64,000 nt of DNA from the NCBI RefSeq assembly GCF_002008165.1, contig NZ_MRDM01000003.1, positions 1 to 64,000 of the forward strand. Direction: 5' to 3'. This DNA is from Rhizobium laguerreae (GTDB taxonomy: Bacteria > Pseudomonadota > Alphaproteobacteria > Rhizobiales > Rhizobiaceae). The notes under the pieces are model-generated. The model ran no database searches. It worked only from the letters and a program-made list of their open reading frames with translations, and was not told the origin of the DNA. How positions within the stretch are numbered: the stretch's first letter is position 1; each line of letters starts with the position of its first letter. Of this stretch, positions 9,126 to 17,177 are shown in pieces. The position numbers and the translations under genes are program-made.

Positions 9126-9285
9126 GAAAAAACCTGCCGCGGGAGGAGGTGCGGCAGGCTTTTCCAAAGATTGAACAACGGCTGGGAGGAGGAGTGCCGT
9201 TGTTCCGTCAGGCTCCCCTTGGGAGGAGGAGTGGGTCGCCTGAAACACGAAGCTCTGCGGGAGGGGGTGCATTGCTTCGTTGAGC
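9126..9285 (-). ncRNA. Alpha-r14 (NfeR1-like) anti-Shine-Dalgarno sRNA
   Basis: On the minus strand four consecutive hairpins present CCTCCTCCC-type loops. They are at 9247-9280 (arms ACGAAGC/GCTTCGT, loop motif degenerate as CCCCCTCCC), 9209-9242 (CAGGC/GCCTG), 9174-9204 (nine-bp perfect stem AACAACGGC/GCCGTTGTT) and 9133-9158 (eight-bp perfect stem). The last is followed by six U residues, forming an intrinsic terminator that itself exposes the motif. Loop CCUCCUCCC repeats define the rhizobial alpha-r14/NfeR1 family, which acts in trans by pairing with ribosome-binding sites. Known members have about three such hairpins; this one has four. The 5' end is estimated. Confidence 0.85.
9133..9158 (-). 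terminator. Intrinsic terminator of the anti-SD sRNA
   Basis: Eight-base-pair perfect stem (CCTGCCGC/GCGGCAGG) with a ten-base loop holding CCTCCTCCC, followed on the minus strand by TTTTTT (plus-strand A-run 9127-9132). Confidence 0.85.
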
Positions 9286-9385
9286 CGAAGATATCAGAGG
9301 CTGTCCCGACCGCCAGCGCTCAGATCGCAGCGCAGCCATGCGTTTGTTGCAATGCAATATAATTCCTGTGCTCATTTTTCGACCA

Positions 9386-9699
9386 TTATGGGCGTGACGC
9401 GGCGTTCGCTGTGCTGGGTTCGAAACCGAGAACGAATTCGATCACCTTGGCGGAGGACATTTCGCACGGCTTCAGTATCGACCCCGGTCCAGCCAATCGA
9501 TAGAGGTTGAAGCTGACGATATCGGTTCCGCCAGGCTCCACGCGTTAAAGCCAGGTTCGTTTGCCATCCTCAGACCGGTTGACGGTCACGCCCCATGCTC
9601 GATACCAAAATATCCGTCGACGTAGCCGTCCGGCAAATTCGCAAGGGCGTCTTCCAACGTCGCCTGGGTTGATGGAGGTGTCTTGCGGTTGGCGGTCAT
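9386..9699 (-). pseudogene. Frameshifted small conserved hypothetical protein
   Basis: Read on the minus strand, an ATG at 9699 opens a frame (MTANRKTPPSTQATLEDALA, then NLPDGYVDGYFGIEHGA) that stops at 9586. The neighbouring frame continues the protein with WGVTVNRSEDGKRTWL, an in-frame TAA, then GGTDIVSFNLYRLAGPG and CEMSSAKVIEFVLGFEP to a stop at 9386-9388. Together they look like one ~100-residue rhizobial protein of unknown function broken by one frameshift and one nonsense change. It points the same way as the sRNA gene, whose estimated 5' end is about 100 bases further on. Confidence 0.65.
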
Positions 9700-9826
9700 G
9701 GTGCCAGGCATTCGTCGCAGATCCCACAGCCATCGTAGCCCACTTCTTCCCTTCTAAGTGCATGCCCGTCGAAGCCTGTGACGCTATCAGTATTTTGAGG
9801 AAAACCTATCATGTGATCTTCCCCGT

Positions 9827-10609
9827 TCAACCGGCTGGCGTCCGAGACGTCGTGTCTAGCAGTGCACCTGTGACGGCACTTGCATAGGTGGGAACCGCGG
9901 GAACAAAGTTGCTGCTGAGAAACTGGTCAGCACCTCCGAACTCCGGCAACATTCGCAGGTCTTCGTCTTTGATTGCAGCGCGGATCGCATCAAAAATCTT
10001 CACAGAGTCGATGAAACGATAGGGGCGGTCCTTTAGAGAACCTATTACCGGAGCAATCGCGCCGGGGATGCCCCTGGAGATTTGTAGTTCCGCCACGAAG
10101 CGACAAGCTTCCACCAGAGCGGATTCCCGCTCGCGCCAAGTACGGGCGGCCAGAACCTGCTCAAGTAATGGAGCGAGATCGGATGCGCAGGCAAGTCGCG
10201 AGAAGGCCGCACCGAACCACTTGGGATAAGGCGCATAGCGGCGTTCGATCAGCATTGCGAGCCGCATGATGTTTCCGACCATCCGCGTGGCGATAACGCG
10301 CGAGCCGAGTTCGTCGCCAACGTCCCCTGCCCTGCCGACATAAGCCCGTTCCTCTGCGATACGGCCCCACTGGGCGGCTAACTTGTAGAGCCATATATCG
10401 CGAGGGAAGTAGGCAAGCCGGGCACGAAGCGCATTCAATTCGCCGGCATCGTCGCGGAAAACCGCCCCGGCAGTCACCGTCAACAACGTCTGCTCCGAGT
10501 AAGATAGCCAGTCCCGCGCGGTAAGCTCCGTGGGAAAAACCCTTCCTAGAAAACGATCGCACCAAGCTGCAATCGTGTAGACCTCAACGCCGTGATCGGA
10601 GCCAAGCAT
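9827..10609 (-). pseudogene. DUF4037 protein, N-terminally truncated
   Basis: About 260 codons match the C-terminal two thirds of DUF4037 proteins: GVEVYTIAAWCDRFLG, SYSEQTLLTVTAGAVF, YFPRDIWLYKLAAQWGRIAE, VGDELGSRVIATRMV and ERRYAPYPKWFGAAFSRL. The nucleotidyltransferase-like N-terminal portion expected in full-length members is missing. The frame runs instead into the 3' end of the desaturase gene at 10617. An ATG at 10609 could permit translation of a fragment, but I consider the gene broken by a junction at about 10610. Confidence 0.65.
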
Positions 10610-10616
10610 ACCCTCT

Positions 10617-11609
10617 TCAGAGTCCCTGGGTGGACGAACATTGGTCGGGTATGCCGCACTTGGCCTTGGCAGCTTGCCCCGCGCGTTGGAAGAAGCGGAT
10701 TTCTGTGGCGATGCTTTCGCGGAACGGATCGGTTTGGTTGAAGTAGTCGCGGTCCAGACCGAGCTTTGCACCGTCTGCATCGCCCTCGTAATAGGTGCCG
10801 AACAAATGATCCCAGATCGGGAAATAATTGGCGAAATTCTTGTCGTGATGTTCTCGCACTCGGGAGTGATGGATGAAGTGGTCGCGTGGTGACTGGATCA
10901 CGTATTTGCCAAACCAGCCATGCCAGGGAATGGCACTGTGCTTGACTAGACCAATGGCGCCAAAGGTGATGGTCACGACGGCGAATTCCGCCGTTGGCAG
11001 GCCGATAAGCAGCGCCGGAACGACCATGATGGCCATATTTATGGCCTTCTCCAGCGGATGCTCCCGCGACGAAGTCAGCGCGTTGAACTCTTCGGCTGCG
11101 TGGTGAAATTCGTGCAGCCGCCATAGTACGGGCAGCCGGTGCATCAACCGATGCTGCCAGTAGCTCAAGAAGTCTGACAGCACTAGGAACAAGAGAACAT
11201 GTGCCCAGCCTGGCAGCCTCCCGGCAAGGTCCAGGTGGGGGGCATTCTGAGCAGCTTTGGTGATGGCATAGGACAGACCAAATGATGCGAGCGCCGCGAA
11301 TAGCGTAATCATACCCGTCGCCTGAAGGACGAAATAGACGATGTCGGTGATTGTGGATTTGCTGCGTTCGAAGAAAACCCGACGGAACCTGGAATTGCCG
11401 AACCCCACATAGGTGAGTTCCACCGCGAAAACCGTCAGAACCAGGCCAATGGAAATGGCGAAACTGAGCGCCATTGCCCGACCATTCAAATAGTAAGTGT
11501 TGTAAAAAAAGTCTCCAAGCTTGTGCAGGCAGTACTCGACCAGCTCCATGCCGCTGCTCCAAAACGCGAACTCGTACAGCTTAGTCGTGACGATGCGCTG
11601 TTGCCACAT
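10617..11609 (-). CDS. Sterol desaturase / fatty acid hydroxylase family membrane protein
   Basis: 330 residues (310 if translation begins at the ATG at 11549, which has GGAG eight bases upstream). There are several membrane helices (FAISIGLVLTVFAVEL, IVYFVLQATGMITLFAALAS, ALLIGLPTAEFAVVTITFGA). The di-iron histidine motifs of the superfamily are present: HRLMH, HEFHH and HHSRVREHH. These enzymes are non-haem di-iron oxygenases in the inner membrane acting on lipids such as sterols, fatty acids or hopanoids; the substrate here is unknown. The 3' end abuts the DUF4037 remnant. Confidence 0.88.
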   Translation of the reverse strand: MWQQRIVTTKLYEFAFWSSGMELVEYCLHKLGDFFYNTYYLNGRAMALSFAISIGLVLTVFAVELTYVGFGNSRFRRVFFERSKSTITDIVYFVLQATGMITLFAALASFGLSYAITKAAQNAPHLDLAGRLPGWAHVLLFLVLSDFLSYWQHRLMHRLPVLWRLHEFHHAAEEFNALTSSREHPLEKAINMAIMVVPALLIGLPTAEFAVVTITFGAIGLVKHSAIPWHGWFGKYVIQSPRDHFIHHSRVREHHDKNFANYFPIWDHLFGTYYEGDADGAKLGLDRDYFNQTDPFRESIATEIRFFQRAGQAAKAKCGIPDQCSSTQGL

Positions 11610-11931
11610 TGCTCAAAGGACGATCAGGGCGTCCTTTTGGTATTACCAGCGGTAGAAGGGCAGTCCCGGGAAGCATGCAGGTGGCCGCCCAACGCATAGG
11701 AGACATAATGCTTGGGGTTAGCAAGTGATCGCTGAGCGGCCTACCGAATAATACAAATTGTGCGTCTAGTTGTAATACTTTATAATTTTGTTCGATCTCG
11801 TACATATGAGGAGAGGAGACCCTGTGGATGGCGTTTCAAATATGTCAGAATTTAATGCAATTTCTCAAAAACAGCGCAAGGTAGTTTTGCAGCGCAACAT
11901 GCGTTAGTAGAAAACACCCCATTTTCCTGAT

Positions 11932-11955
11932 CCCCGCTCTTGCGGGGCTTTCTTC
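11932..11955 (+). terminator. Intrinsic terminator, unit 1
   Basis: Six-base-pair CCCCGC/GCGGGG stem with a TCTT loop followed by CTTTCTT. No protein gene ends just upstream, so it probably closes a non-coding transcript. Confidence 0.65.
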
Positions 11956-12063
11956 TCCGAAGATTGAAAATTTGGGTGGAATGGAACTTTCTTGCATTCA
12001 CCGTTTTTACTATCCGGATGTGCTGCGCACATTGCAGATCCGTCCTTTCCATACACGCACATT

Positions 12064-12090
12064 AGCCCCGCCACTGCGGGGCTTTTTTTC
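12064..12090 (+). terminator. Intrinsic terminator, unit 2
   Basis: Perfect eight-base-pair AGCCCCGC/GCGGGGCT stem, CACT loop, then a run of seven T. It is a strong terminator with no coding sequence upstream. Confidence 0.75.
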
Positions 12091-12474
12091 AACAGTGCGC
12101 TATCGCACGGGAACTAGTGCCACACAAACACCGTTACTTGGCTCGGATCGCGCAGATGTAGCCCCCTGTCTTCAACCGCAACCCCTTGCTTCTACGCGAT
12201 CCTCCCTCCCCTTTGGCCAGGCCTCACCTAACGGTCGGTCCGGAACCGCGCAGGAACTTTTCCGACGCTTTCTTGTTGAGCGAACAGGATCGCATAGGTG
12301 GCCCCATACCGGGGCCGTCCGCTTCCCAAGCTTCTTACCTGTGCGATCCGTCCTTTCCAATTGCTGCGTTTCGGCGGGGCTCCTCTTTCAGCGTGGAATG
12401 ACGGAACCTAGCCGGTCCTCTTTTGTTATATCGGCAGGAAAGCACAGGCGTTCCTCCTGTGCGATCCATTAACT

Positions 12475-12501
12475 TGCCCTGCCTCTGCGGGGCATTTTTT
12501 T
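12475..12501 (+). terminator. Intrinsic terminator, unit 4
   Basis: Eight-base-pair stem TGCCCTGC/GCGGGGCA with one G-T pair, CTCT loop and seven T. It follows the GCACAGG/CCTGTGC hairpin, so the two together look like the 3' half of a small RNA. Confidence 0.7.
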
Positions 12502-12942
12502 GATCTGCAGCGAGCACGGCGCTAGCAATCTGCTAATCTTCAGCCAATGCCTCATGGCTGGCAATCTGAACTGCTGGGCATGCCGGCGGCCGGCAGCATC
12601 ATCGTCCGCCAAGTGATCAGCGATGGCCCTAAAAATAATGGTACGTCATGGAGACGGCTAAGCGAATCTAAGGCGGTATGCGAAGCTTGTGTGCATTGCG
12701 CCCCCTGGAGGAACCCCCAAGGAGTGCGCGTGGCGTGCTCATTCACATCAACCGAGTGATCGCCTTGAAAGGACTCGAACATGTCGCGACGCGGTCAAAC
12801 AGATTAGATATCTGATTTAGAGATGAAATTCTGAGCGGCTTCGATCAGACGCCAAATCCACCAACTCAATCTCTTCCCGCAACTTTCAGTTATTGCAGTT
12901 AACGGCGACGGGTACTATATTGGCGATCCAGGAGATATTGCC

Positions 12943-13389
12943 ATGGCCAGCCAAATCGTTCACTTCGCCGGGCTGTCGGATCGCGATCGTAAGGCAGCTT
13001 CACCTCTGCCGAAACTGGGCGCGGGCGACAGGCTGGAACTTCATGTTCGCCATGAAGGCGGGAAGGAACAGACGCTCTCGATACCGCCGTCGGCCGCCGC
13101 GGCAGTTGAGGTGCTTTTGGCGCACATGCTACGCGGCGAACGTGTTGCCGTGCTGGCCGAAGACCAAGAACTGAGCCCGACCGAGGTGGCGGCTATTCTC
13201 GGCATCTCCCGTCCCCTCGTCGTCCTTCGCATGGATCGGGGCGATCTGCCATTCCGCTACGTAGGCAAACATCGCCGTGCTCTTCTAAAGGATGTACTCG
13301 GGCTGAAATCCAGGCTCGACGTCCGTCAAGCGGCGGTCGAGGCGTTTGCCGAAGATACCGAGGACTTGATCCAGACCCATGGCCTCTAA
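12943..13389 (+). CDS. HTH-domain antitoxin of a PIN toxin pair
   Basis: 148 residues with an excisionase-like helix-turn-helix near 78-118 (LSPTEVAAILGISRPLVVLR, then DLPFRYVGKHRRALLKDVL). The N-terminal half is beta-rich and may bind the toxin. The ATG at 12943 has GGAG about ten bases upstream. It overlaps the PIN toxin gene by 11 bases, the usual arrangement for antitoxin-first modules, and is expected to repress its own promoter. Confidence 0.82.
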   Translation: MASQIVHFAGLSDRDRKAASPLPKLGAGDRLELHVRHEGGKEQTLSIPPSAAAAVEVLLAHMLRGERVAVLAEDQELSPTEVAAILGISRPLVVLRMDRGDLPFRYVGKHRRALLKDVLGLKSRLDVRQAAVEAFAEDTEDLIQTHGL

Positions 13390-13960
13390 GCCGCCTGTCG
13401 CGGTCTATGATGCCTGCGTCCTTTATCCATTTCATCTTCGGAATGTCCTGATCCAGTGCGCCTTTGATGGCCTTGTCGAGGCGCGGTGGACCGACGATAT
13501 CCATGGCGAATGGATGCGGAATCTCGCTGCCAACACGCCGGCTTTGTCCACGGAACGGCTGGAACTCACGCGTGACCGCATGAAGGCGGTCCTCCCGGAG
13601 GCGGACGTGGTGAACTATCGTCCGTTGATCGAAGATCTTAAACTGCCTGACCGCGACGATCGCCATGTACTCGCCGCTGCCATCGCTGGAAAAGCTTCTG
13701 TCATCGTCACCTGGAACCTCAAGGATTTCCCGAGGCGAGACCTGCGTCCTTACGGCATAACGGGCAAGTCGCCAGATGATTTCCTGGTTGACCTTCATAT
13801 CGCGTTTCCCGAGGCGCTTCTTTCGAGTGCCAGACTTGCGCGGCTTAATCTGCGAAAGACAACTCCGACGATTGAGGGGTTCATTCACGCGCTTCAGCAA
13901 AATGGGCTGAAGAAATTCGCAACGTTGCTCGGCCAGAACATCAACCGCCTGGGCCGATAA
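13379..13960 (+). CDS. PIN-domain ribonuclease toxin (VapC-like)
   Basis: 193 residues with PIN-domain acidic residues: VYDACVLYP (Asp ~11), an EW motif in DDIHGEWMRN, LPDRDDRHVLAAA and VTWNLKDFP. These coordinate Mg in RNA-cleaving PIN toxins. Its length exceeds classical VapC (~130), and it belongs to the longer group paired with HTH antitoxins. The module sits between non-coding and decayed DNA, consistent with a mobile accessory location. Confidence 0.85.
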   Translation: MASKPPVAVYDACVLYPFHLRNVLIQCAFDGLVEARWTDDIHGEWMRNLAANTPALSTERLELTRDRMKAVLPEADVVNYRPLIEDLKLPDRDDRHVLAAAIAGKASVIVTWNLKDFPRRDLRPYGITGKSPDDFLVDLHIAFPEALLSSARLARLNLRKTTPTIEGFIHALQQNGLKKFATLLGQNINRLGR

Positions 13961-14179
13961 GGATGAACCCGATCAACTTGCCGCAGTCGTCGCTTTCAGT
14001 GCTTGAAGCAGTTCTCTCGATGCCATTTCAGGAACTGGGAATGCGGCCGCTCATGCGAACCGCACCCATAATGTCGTCGGTGCGGCGTAACCCTTATTTA
14101 TGGAACTAGCATGGTTCTCTGGAAGTAAGTTCGAAGCCTTGGCCAATGGCGACCCGCATTTAATGTTTGCGGGCCGCAC

Positions 14180-14311
14180 ATGACGACGCGTTATCTCTGG
14201 ACGCTGGAACGCGAAAGCCGGTCGACCCGCAGCGGCCTCGACACGGTCGAGGAAATCATACCGGTCATTGTGGCCGAGGACGTTCCCGGCGCCATGCTGG
14301 CCGCGCAATGA
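14180..14311 (+). CDS. Small ORF, unknown
   Basis: A 43-codon ORF (MTTRYLWTLERESRSTRSGL, then DTVEEIIPVIVAEDVPGAML). Composition is protein-like, with a charged N-terminus and hydrophobic beta-like strand, but no ribosome-binding site is evident and it lies among gene fragments. It may itself be the remnant of a longer gene. Confidence 0.25.
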   Translation: MTTRYLWTLERESRSTRSGLDTVEEIIPVIVAEDVPGAMLAAQ

Positions 14312-14853
14312 AAAATCCATCACCGCCCTGCCCGTTCCCATCCCCCATCCGGAACGCGCGCTCGGTCTGCCGAAGCGTTCGGACGCACCTCGCACCCCCG
14401 CCGTCGATCACTTCGCCCGCCACATCCGCACTAGTTTCGAAAATCTCAAACATCTGATCAAGCGGCACGAACGATCTGTGGTCTGGGGAGCCTAGACGCT
14501 AGTTTCCCTGGATCCGCTGTAATATCAGGAAATCAATGAATACTGGAAGCAGTCTTCGGCCCGCTCCGCGATCACCGGATTAGCCCGAGCTCCTCTTCAA
14601 TGTCGCAACCGGCTTCGCTCGGTTTGCGAATGGTCGAGGATATACCGGCGACGAGTGGCTCATCCCCGCCACGCATTCAAATCAGTCCCGGCTGTTGCAA
14701 CCGCACGAAAACATCGGTTCAACCCAGAAGCCAGAGGTTTCAGCTGGCTGTTAGACCTCGGTACATCTGGCAGAGAACGGATTTGCGGCATTGCAATAGT
14801 TGATAATGCAGCGCAATATAACTGTCATAATCTGGGCAGTTAGGCGCCATGCG

Positions 14854-15135
14854 ATGAGGATTTGCATCCATAAATCGGATAGGGCACCTGAGCTTACCCT
14901 TTTGCTGCGAGAAAGCCTGCCTATACCCGCGGATACCAAGATAGACAAATGGACCACAATAAAGGTTGTCACCGACAGAGAGATGAGGGCAGACCTTTTA
15001 ATTCAAATCGGCGGGATGGGGCATGTGTTAATTCGACTTAGCGCGAATAGACGAGCTAGCATGGCCGTTGCCGTCGCGTTGTCACGACACTACCGCCGCA
15101 TAATCCGAACCGGTAAGCCAGCATCCGAGTGCTGA
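14854..15135 (+). CDS. Hypothetical protein
   Basis: About 93 residues from the ATG at 14854 (MRICIHKSDRAPELTLLLRE, later DLLIQIGGMGHVLIRLSAN). There are no membrane segments or recognised motifs; the basic C-terminus (SRHYRRIIRTGKPASEC) is compatible with a soluble small protein. Start support is weak and the surrounding DNA is decayed, so it could be spurious. Confidence 0.35.
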   Translation: MRICIHKSDRAPELTLLLRESLPIPADTKIDKWTTIKVVTDREMRADLLIQIGGMGHVLIRLSANRRASMAVAVALSRHYRRIIRTGKPASEC

Positions 15136-15206
15136 GTTGTACCGAACGAGCTAGAGCCTTCAAGACCGGTTGCGAAGTATCGTCAAACTAGCCTCCTGAG
15201 ATCAAC

Positions 15207-16109
15207 ATGCAGTTCAAGCGCAATGAAATTCACGAGCTGTCGATCTTTCTCGCGATAGTCCAGTACCGTAGTTTTCGGAAAGCGGCGGATCACCTGGAAG
15301 TAACGGCTTCCGCCCTGAGCCACAGCATGAAGGCGCTTGAGCAAAGGCTGGGCGTTCGCCTCCTTAATCGAACCAGCCGCAGCGTTGCGCCAACCGCCGC
15401 CGGAACAGCACTCGCTGAGAAGATTTCTGCCGGGCTCGAGCTTATCAATTCCGGACTGGAGGACTTGAACGGGCACTATCAAGCTGGCGCCGGCAGCATT
15501 CGCATCAATGTTCTGAAAGATGCCGCCGTTCTGCTTTTGCGGCCAGCCATTCCGGTCTTCCAGCAACGCTTCCCGAATGTCGAACTTGAGGTCGCCGTGG
15601 ATGACCAGTTCGTCGATGTCACCGCGGACGGCTTCGATGCCGGTATCCGGTACAGCGGCACCATCCCGGAAGACATGATCGCAGTTCCTCTCACTCCTCC
15701 TTTAAAATGGGTCGCGGTCGCTGCTCCTGATTATCTCAGAAGTCATGGTCGCCCTATCATGCCGGAGGACCTCAATTCCCACCGCTGCATCCGGATACGG
15801 ACGGGACGCGGCCAGATCTACAAGTGGGAATTCGAACGCGGCGACGACCGGCGCGAGATCGACGTTCCCGGAGCGCTGATATCAGGCGAGACCGATCTTG
15901 CCATCAATGCTGCGCTGGAAGGTGCCGGGGTGTCCTATTGCCTGGAAAGGCTGGCAAGCCCCTACGTTTCCGCGGGGCGCCTGGAAGTCGTCCTTCCCAA
16001 ATGGGCATCGATAGGCCCGCCGTTTTCGATGTATTATTCCAGCCGGCGGCAGCTCCCCTTCGGCGTCGACGCGCTGATCAAGATCGTTCGCGGCTTGAAC
16101 GGAGTGTAG
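15207..16109 (+). CDS. LysR family transcriptional regulator
   Basis: 300 residues. An N-terminal winged helix-turn-helix (FLAIVQYRSFRKAADHLEVT, ALSHSMKALEQRLGVRLLNR, SVAPTAAG) is followed by a LysR substrate-binding domain from ~90. Such proteins are tetrameric, effector-dependent activators. It is encoded 120 bases upstream of, and in the same direction as, the epimerase and aldo/keto reductase genes, which are its likely targets. Confidence 0.92.
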   Translation: MQFKRNEIHELSIFLAIVQYRSFRKAADHLEVTASALSHSMKALEQRLGVRLLNRTSRSVAPTAAGTALAEKISAGLELINSGLEDLNGHYQAGAGSIRINVLKDAAVLLLRPAIPVFQQRFPNVELEVAVDDQFVDVTADGFDAGIRYSGTIPEDMIAVPLTPPLKWVAVAAPDYLRSHGRPIMPEDLNSHRCIRIRTGRGQIYKWEFERGDDRREIDVPGALISGETDLAINAALEGAGVSYCLERLASPYVSAGRLEVVLPKWASIGPPFSMYYSSRRQLPFGVDALIKIVRGLNGV

Positions 16110-16228
16110 CGGCTGTTTCCCATTAATGAGCCTTGTTCATCGGTTCAGTGATTTCCACTCTATTGATTCATCGCTCTCCCGCGTTGTACCGCTTCTATCG
16201 AACCTTCATCAGGAAGCGGACAGATCAC

Positions 16229-17125
16229 ATGAGCAAGCGGATCATCTTTACCGGCGGCAGCGGCAAGGCCGGCCGCCATGCGGTTCCATATCTGGTGGGG
16301 AAGGGACACAAGGTCCGCAACCTCGACCTCGTTCCCTTGGACTGCCCCAGCGTGCAGACGTTGATCACCGATCTCACCGACGGCGGCCAGACCTTCAACG
16401 CCCTGTCGATGCATTTCAGCGGTGAGGGTCTGCAAACGCCGGGCGGACCGGCCAAGGTCGATGCCGTCGTGCATTTTGCGGCTATACCGAGCCTGCTGCT
16501 CAAGCCCGACAACCAGACTTTTTCGGTCAATGCGATCTCGACCTATAACGTCATCGAAGCGGCGGTGAAACTCGGGATTCCCAAGGTGATCATCGCGTCC
16601 AGCGAAACGACCTACGGCGTCTGTTTTGCCGAGGGCGACAAAGATTTCCATTCGTTTCCGCTCGAAGAAGACTATGACATCGACCCGATGGACAGCTATG
16701 GGCTCTCCAAGGTCGTCAACGAGAAGACGGCCCGCGCCTTTGCAATGCGCAGCGGCATCGACATCTACGCCTTGCGGATCGCCAACGTCATCGAACCGCA
16801 TGAATATGAGCGTTTTCCAGGCTTCCTTGCCGATCCGCCATCGCGCAAGCGCAACGCCTGGAGCTACATCGATGCCCGCGATCTCGGGCAGATCGTCGAT
16901 CTTTGCCTGCAGGCCGATGGCCTCGGTTTCCAGGTCTTCAATGCCGTCAACGACACGATCACGGCAAGCGAGCCAACGCGGGATTTCCTCGGCAAATGGG
17001 CGCCGAACACGCCGATCCTCCGGGAGCTCGGCAAATTCGAAGCACCGCTCTCGAACCGGAAGATCCGGGAAGTTCTCGGTTTCAAGGAAGAACACAACTG
17101 GCGGAAATACGTTACCGGCGCATGA
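16229..17125 (+). CDS. NAD(P)-dependent epimerase/dehydratase (extended SDR)
   Basis: About 298 residues. It has a Rossmann motif TGGSGKAG at the N-terminus, SSETTYG as the Ser/Thr segment, and the catalytic pair in SYGLSKVVNEK. The C-terminal domain (YIDARDLGQIVDLCLQADGL, FNAVNDTITAS) is that of sugar-nucleotide or hexuronate-type extended SDRs. ATG 16229 follows AGGAAGCGG; the upstream extension to 16133 is not protein-like. The aldo/keto reductase follows after 52 bases. Confidence 0.88.
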   Translation: MSKRIIFTGGSGKAGRHAVPYLVGKGHKVRNLDLVPLDCPSVQTLITDLTDGGQTFNALSMHFSGEGLQTPGGPAKVDAVVHFAAIPSLLLKPDNQTFSVNAISTYNVIEAAVKLGIPKVIIASSETTYGVCFAEGDKDFHSFPLEEDYDIDPMDSYGLSKVVNEKTARAFAMRSGIDIYALRIANVIEPHEYERFPGFLADPPSRKRNAWSYIDARDLGQIVDLCLQADGLGFQVFNAVNDTITASEPTRDFLGKWAPNTPILRELGKFEAPLSNRKIREVLGFKEEHNWRKYVTGA

Positions 17126-17177
17126 TGCCGCGAGGCGCATTTCCGCCACGGCCAACCAACAACTCCGAGGAAAGACC

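Larger units (their letters stand above)
11610..12942. other. Long non-coding region with repeated terminator-ended units
   Basis: No convincing protein gene in 1.3 kb. On the plus strand at least four related 3' units occur, each with GATCC followed within about 50 bases by a GCGGGGC hairpin arm and usually a T-run (ends near 11955, 12090, ~12390 and 12501). GATCCGTCCTTTCCA occurs twice (12038 and 12345 areas). A long imperfect stem pairs GGATCGCATAGGT (12287-12299) with ACCTGTGCGATCC (12337-12349) and encloses a GGCCCC/GGGGCC hairpin. GCACAGG/CCTGTGC forms another hairpin near 12441-12461. This pattern suggests tandem small RNAs, but I cannot name a family. Confidence 0.5.
13961..15206. other. 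Decayed region after the toxin-antitoxin pair
   Basis: No robust gene. Protein-like remnants without proper starts include plus frames at ~14310-14495 (DHFARHIRTSFENLKHLIKR before a TAG), ~14526-14590 (YQEINEYWKQSSARSAITG) and ~14586-14755 (NVATGFARFANGRGYTGDEW). I do not recognise their families. Two small ORFs are listed separately at low confidence. Confidence 0.4.

Noticed and set aside
9141..9272. GGGAGGAGG repeats considered as strong ribosome-binding sites or a CRISPR-like array on the plus strand
   Set aside because: Each copy lies in a hairpin loop with different arms and no downstream start codon; the minus-strand anti-SD sRNA explains all copies.
9410..9425. GGTTCGAAACC resembling a tRNA T-arm
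   Set aside because: No acceptor, D or anticodon arms around it; it is part of the frameshifted small gene (GFEPS codons).
10546..11562. 338-codon minus ORF in another frame of the desaturase region
   Set aside because: The alternate frame at 10617-11609 holds the three histidine motifs and membrane helices of the hydroxylase family.
12172..12517. Minus-strand small ORFs starting MERTD or similar in the terminator-rich region
   Set aside because: They coincide with the repeated hairpin sequences and lack ribosome-binding sites; repeat structure explains them better.
14051..14395. 114-codon minus ORF
   Set aside because: No ribosome-binding site or recognisable motifs, and it overlaps plus-strand fragments with more protein-like composition.
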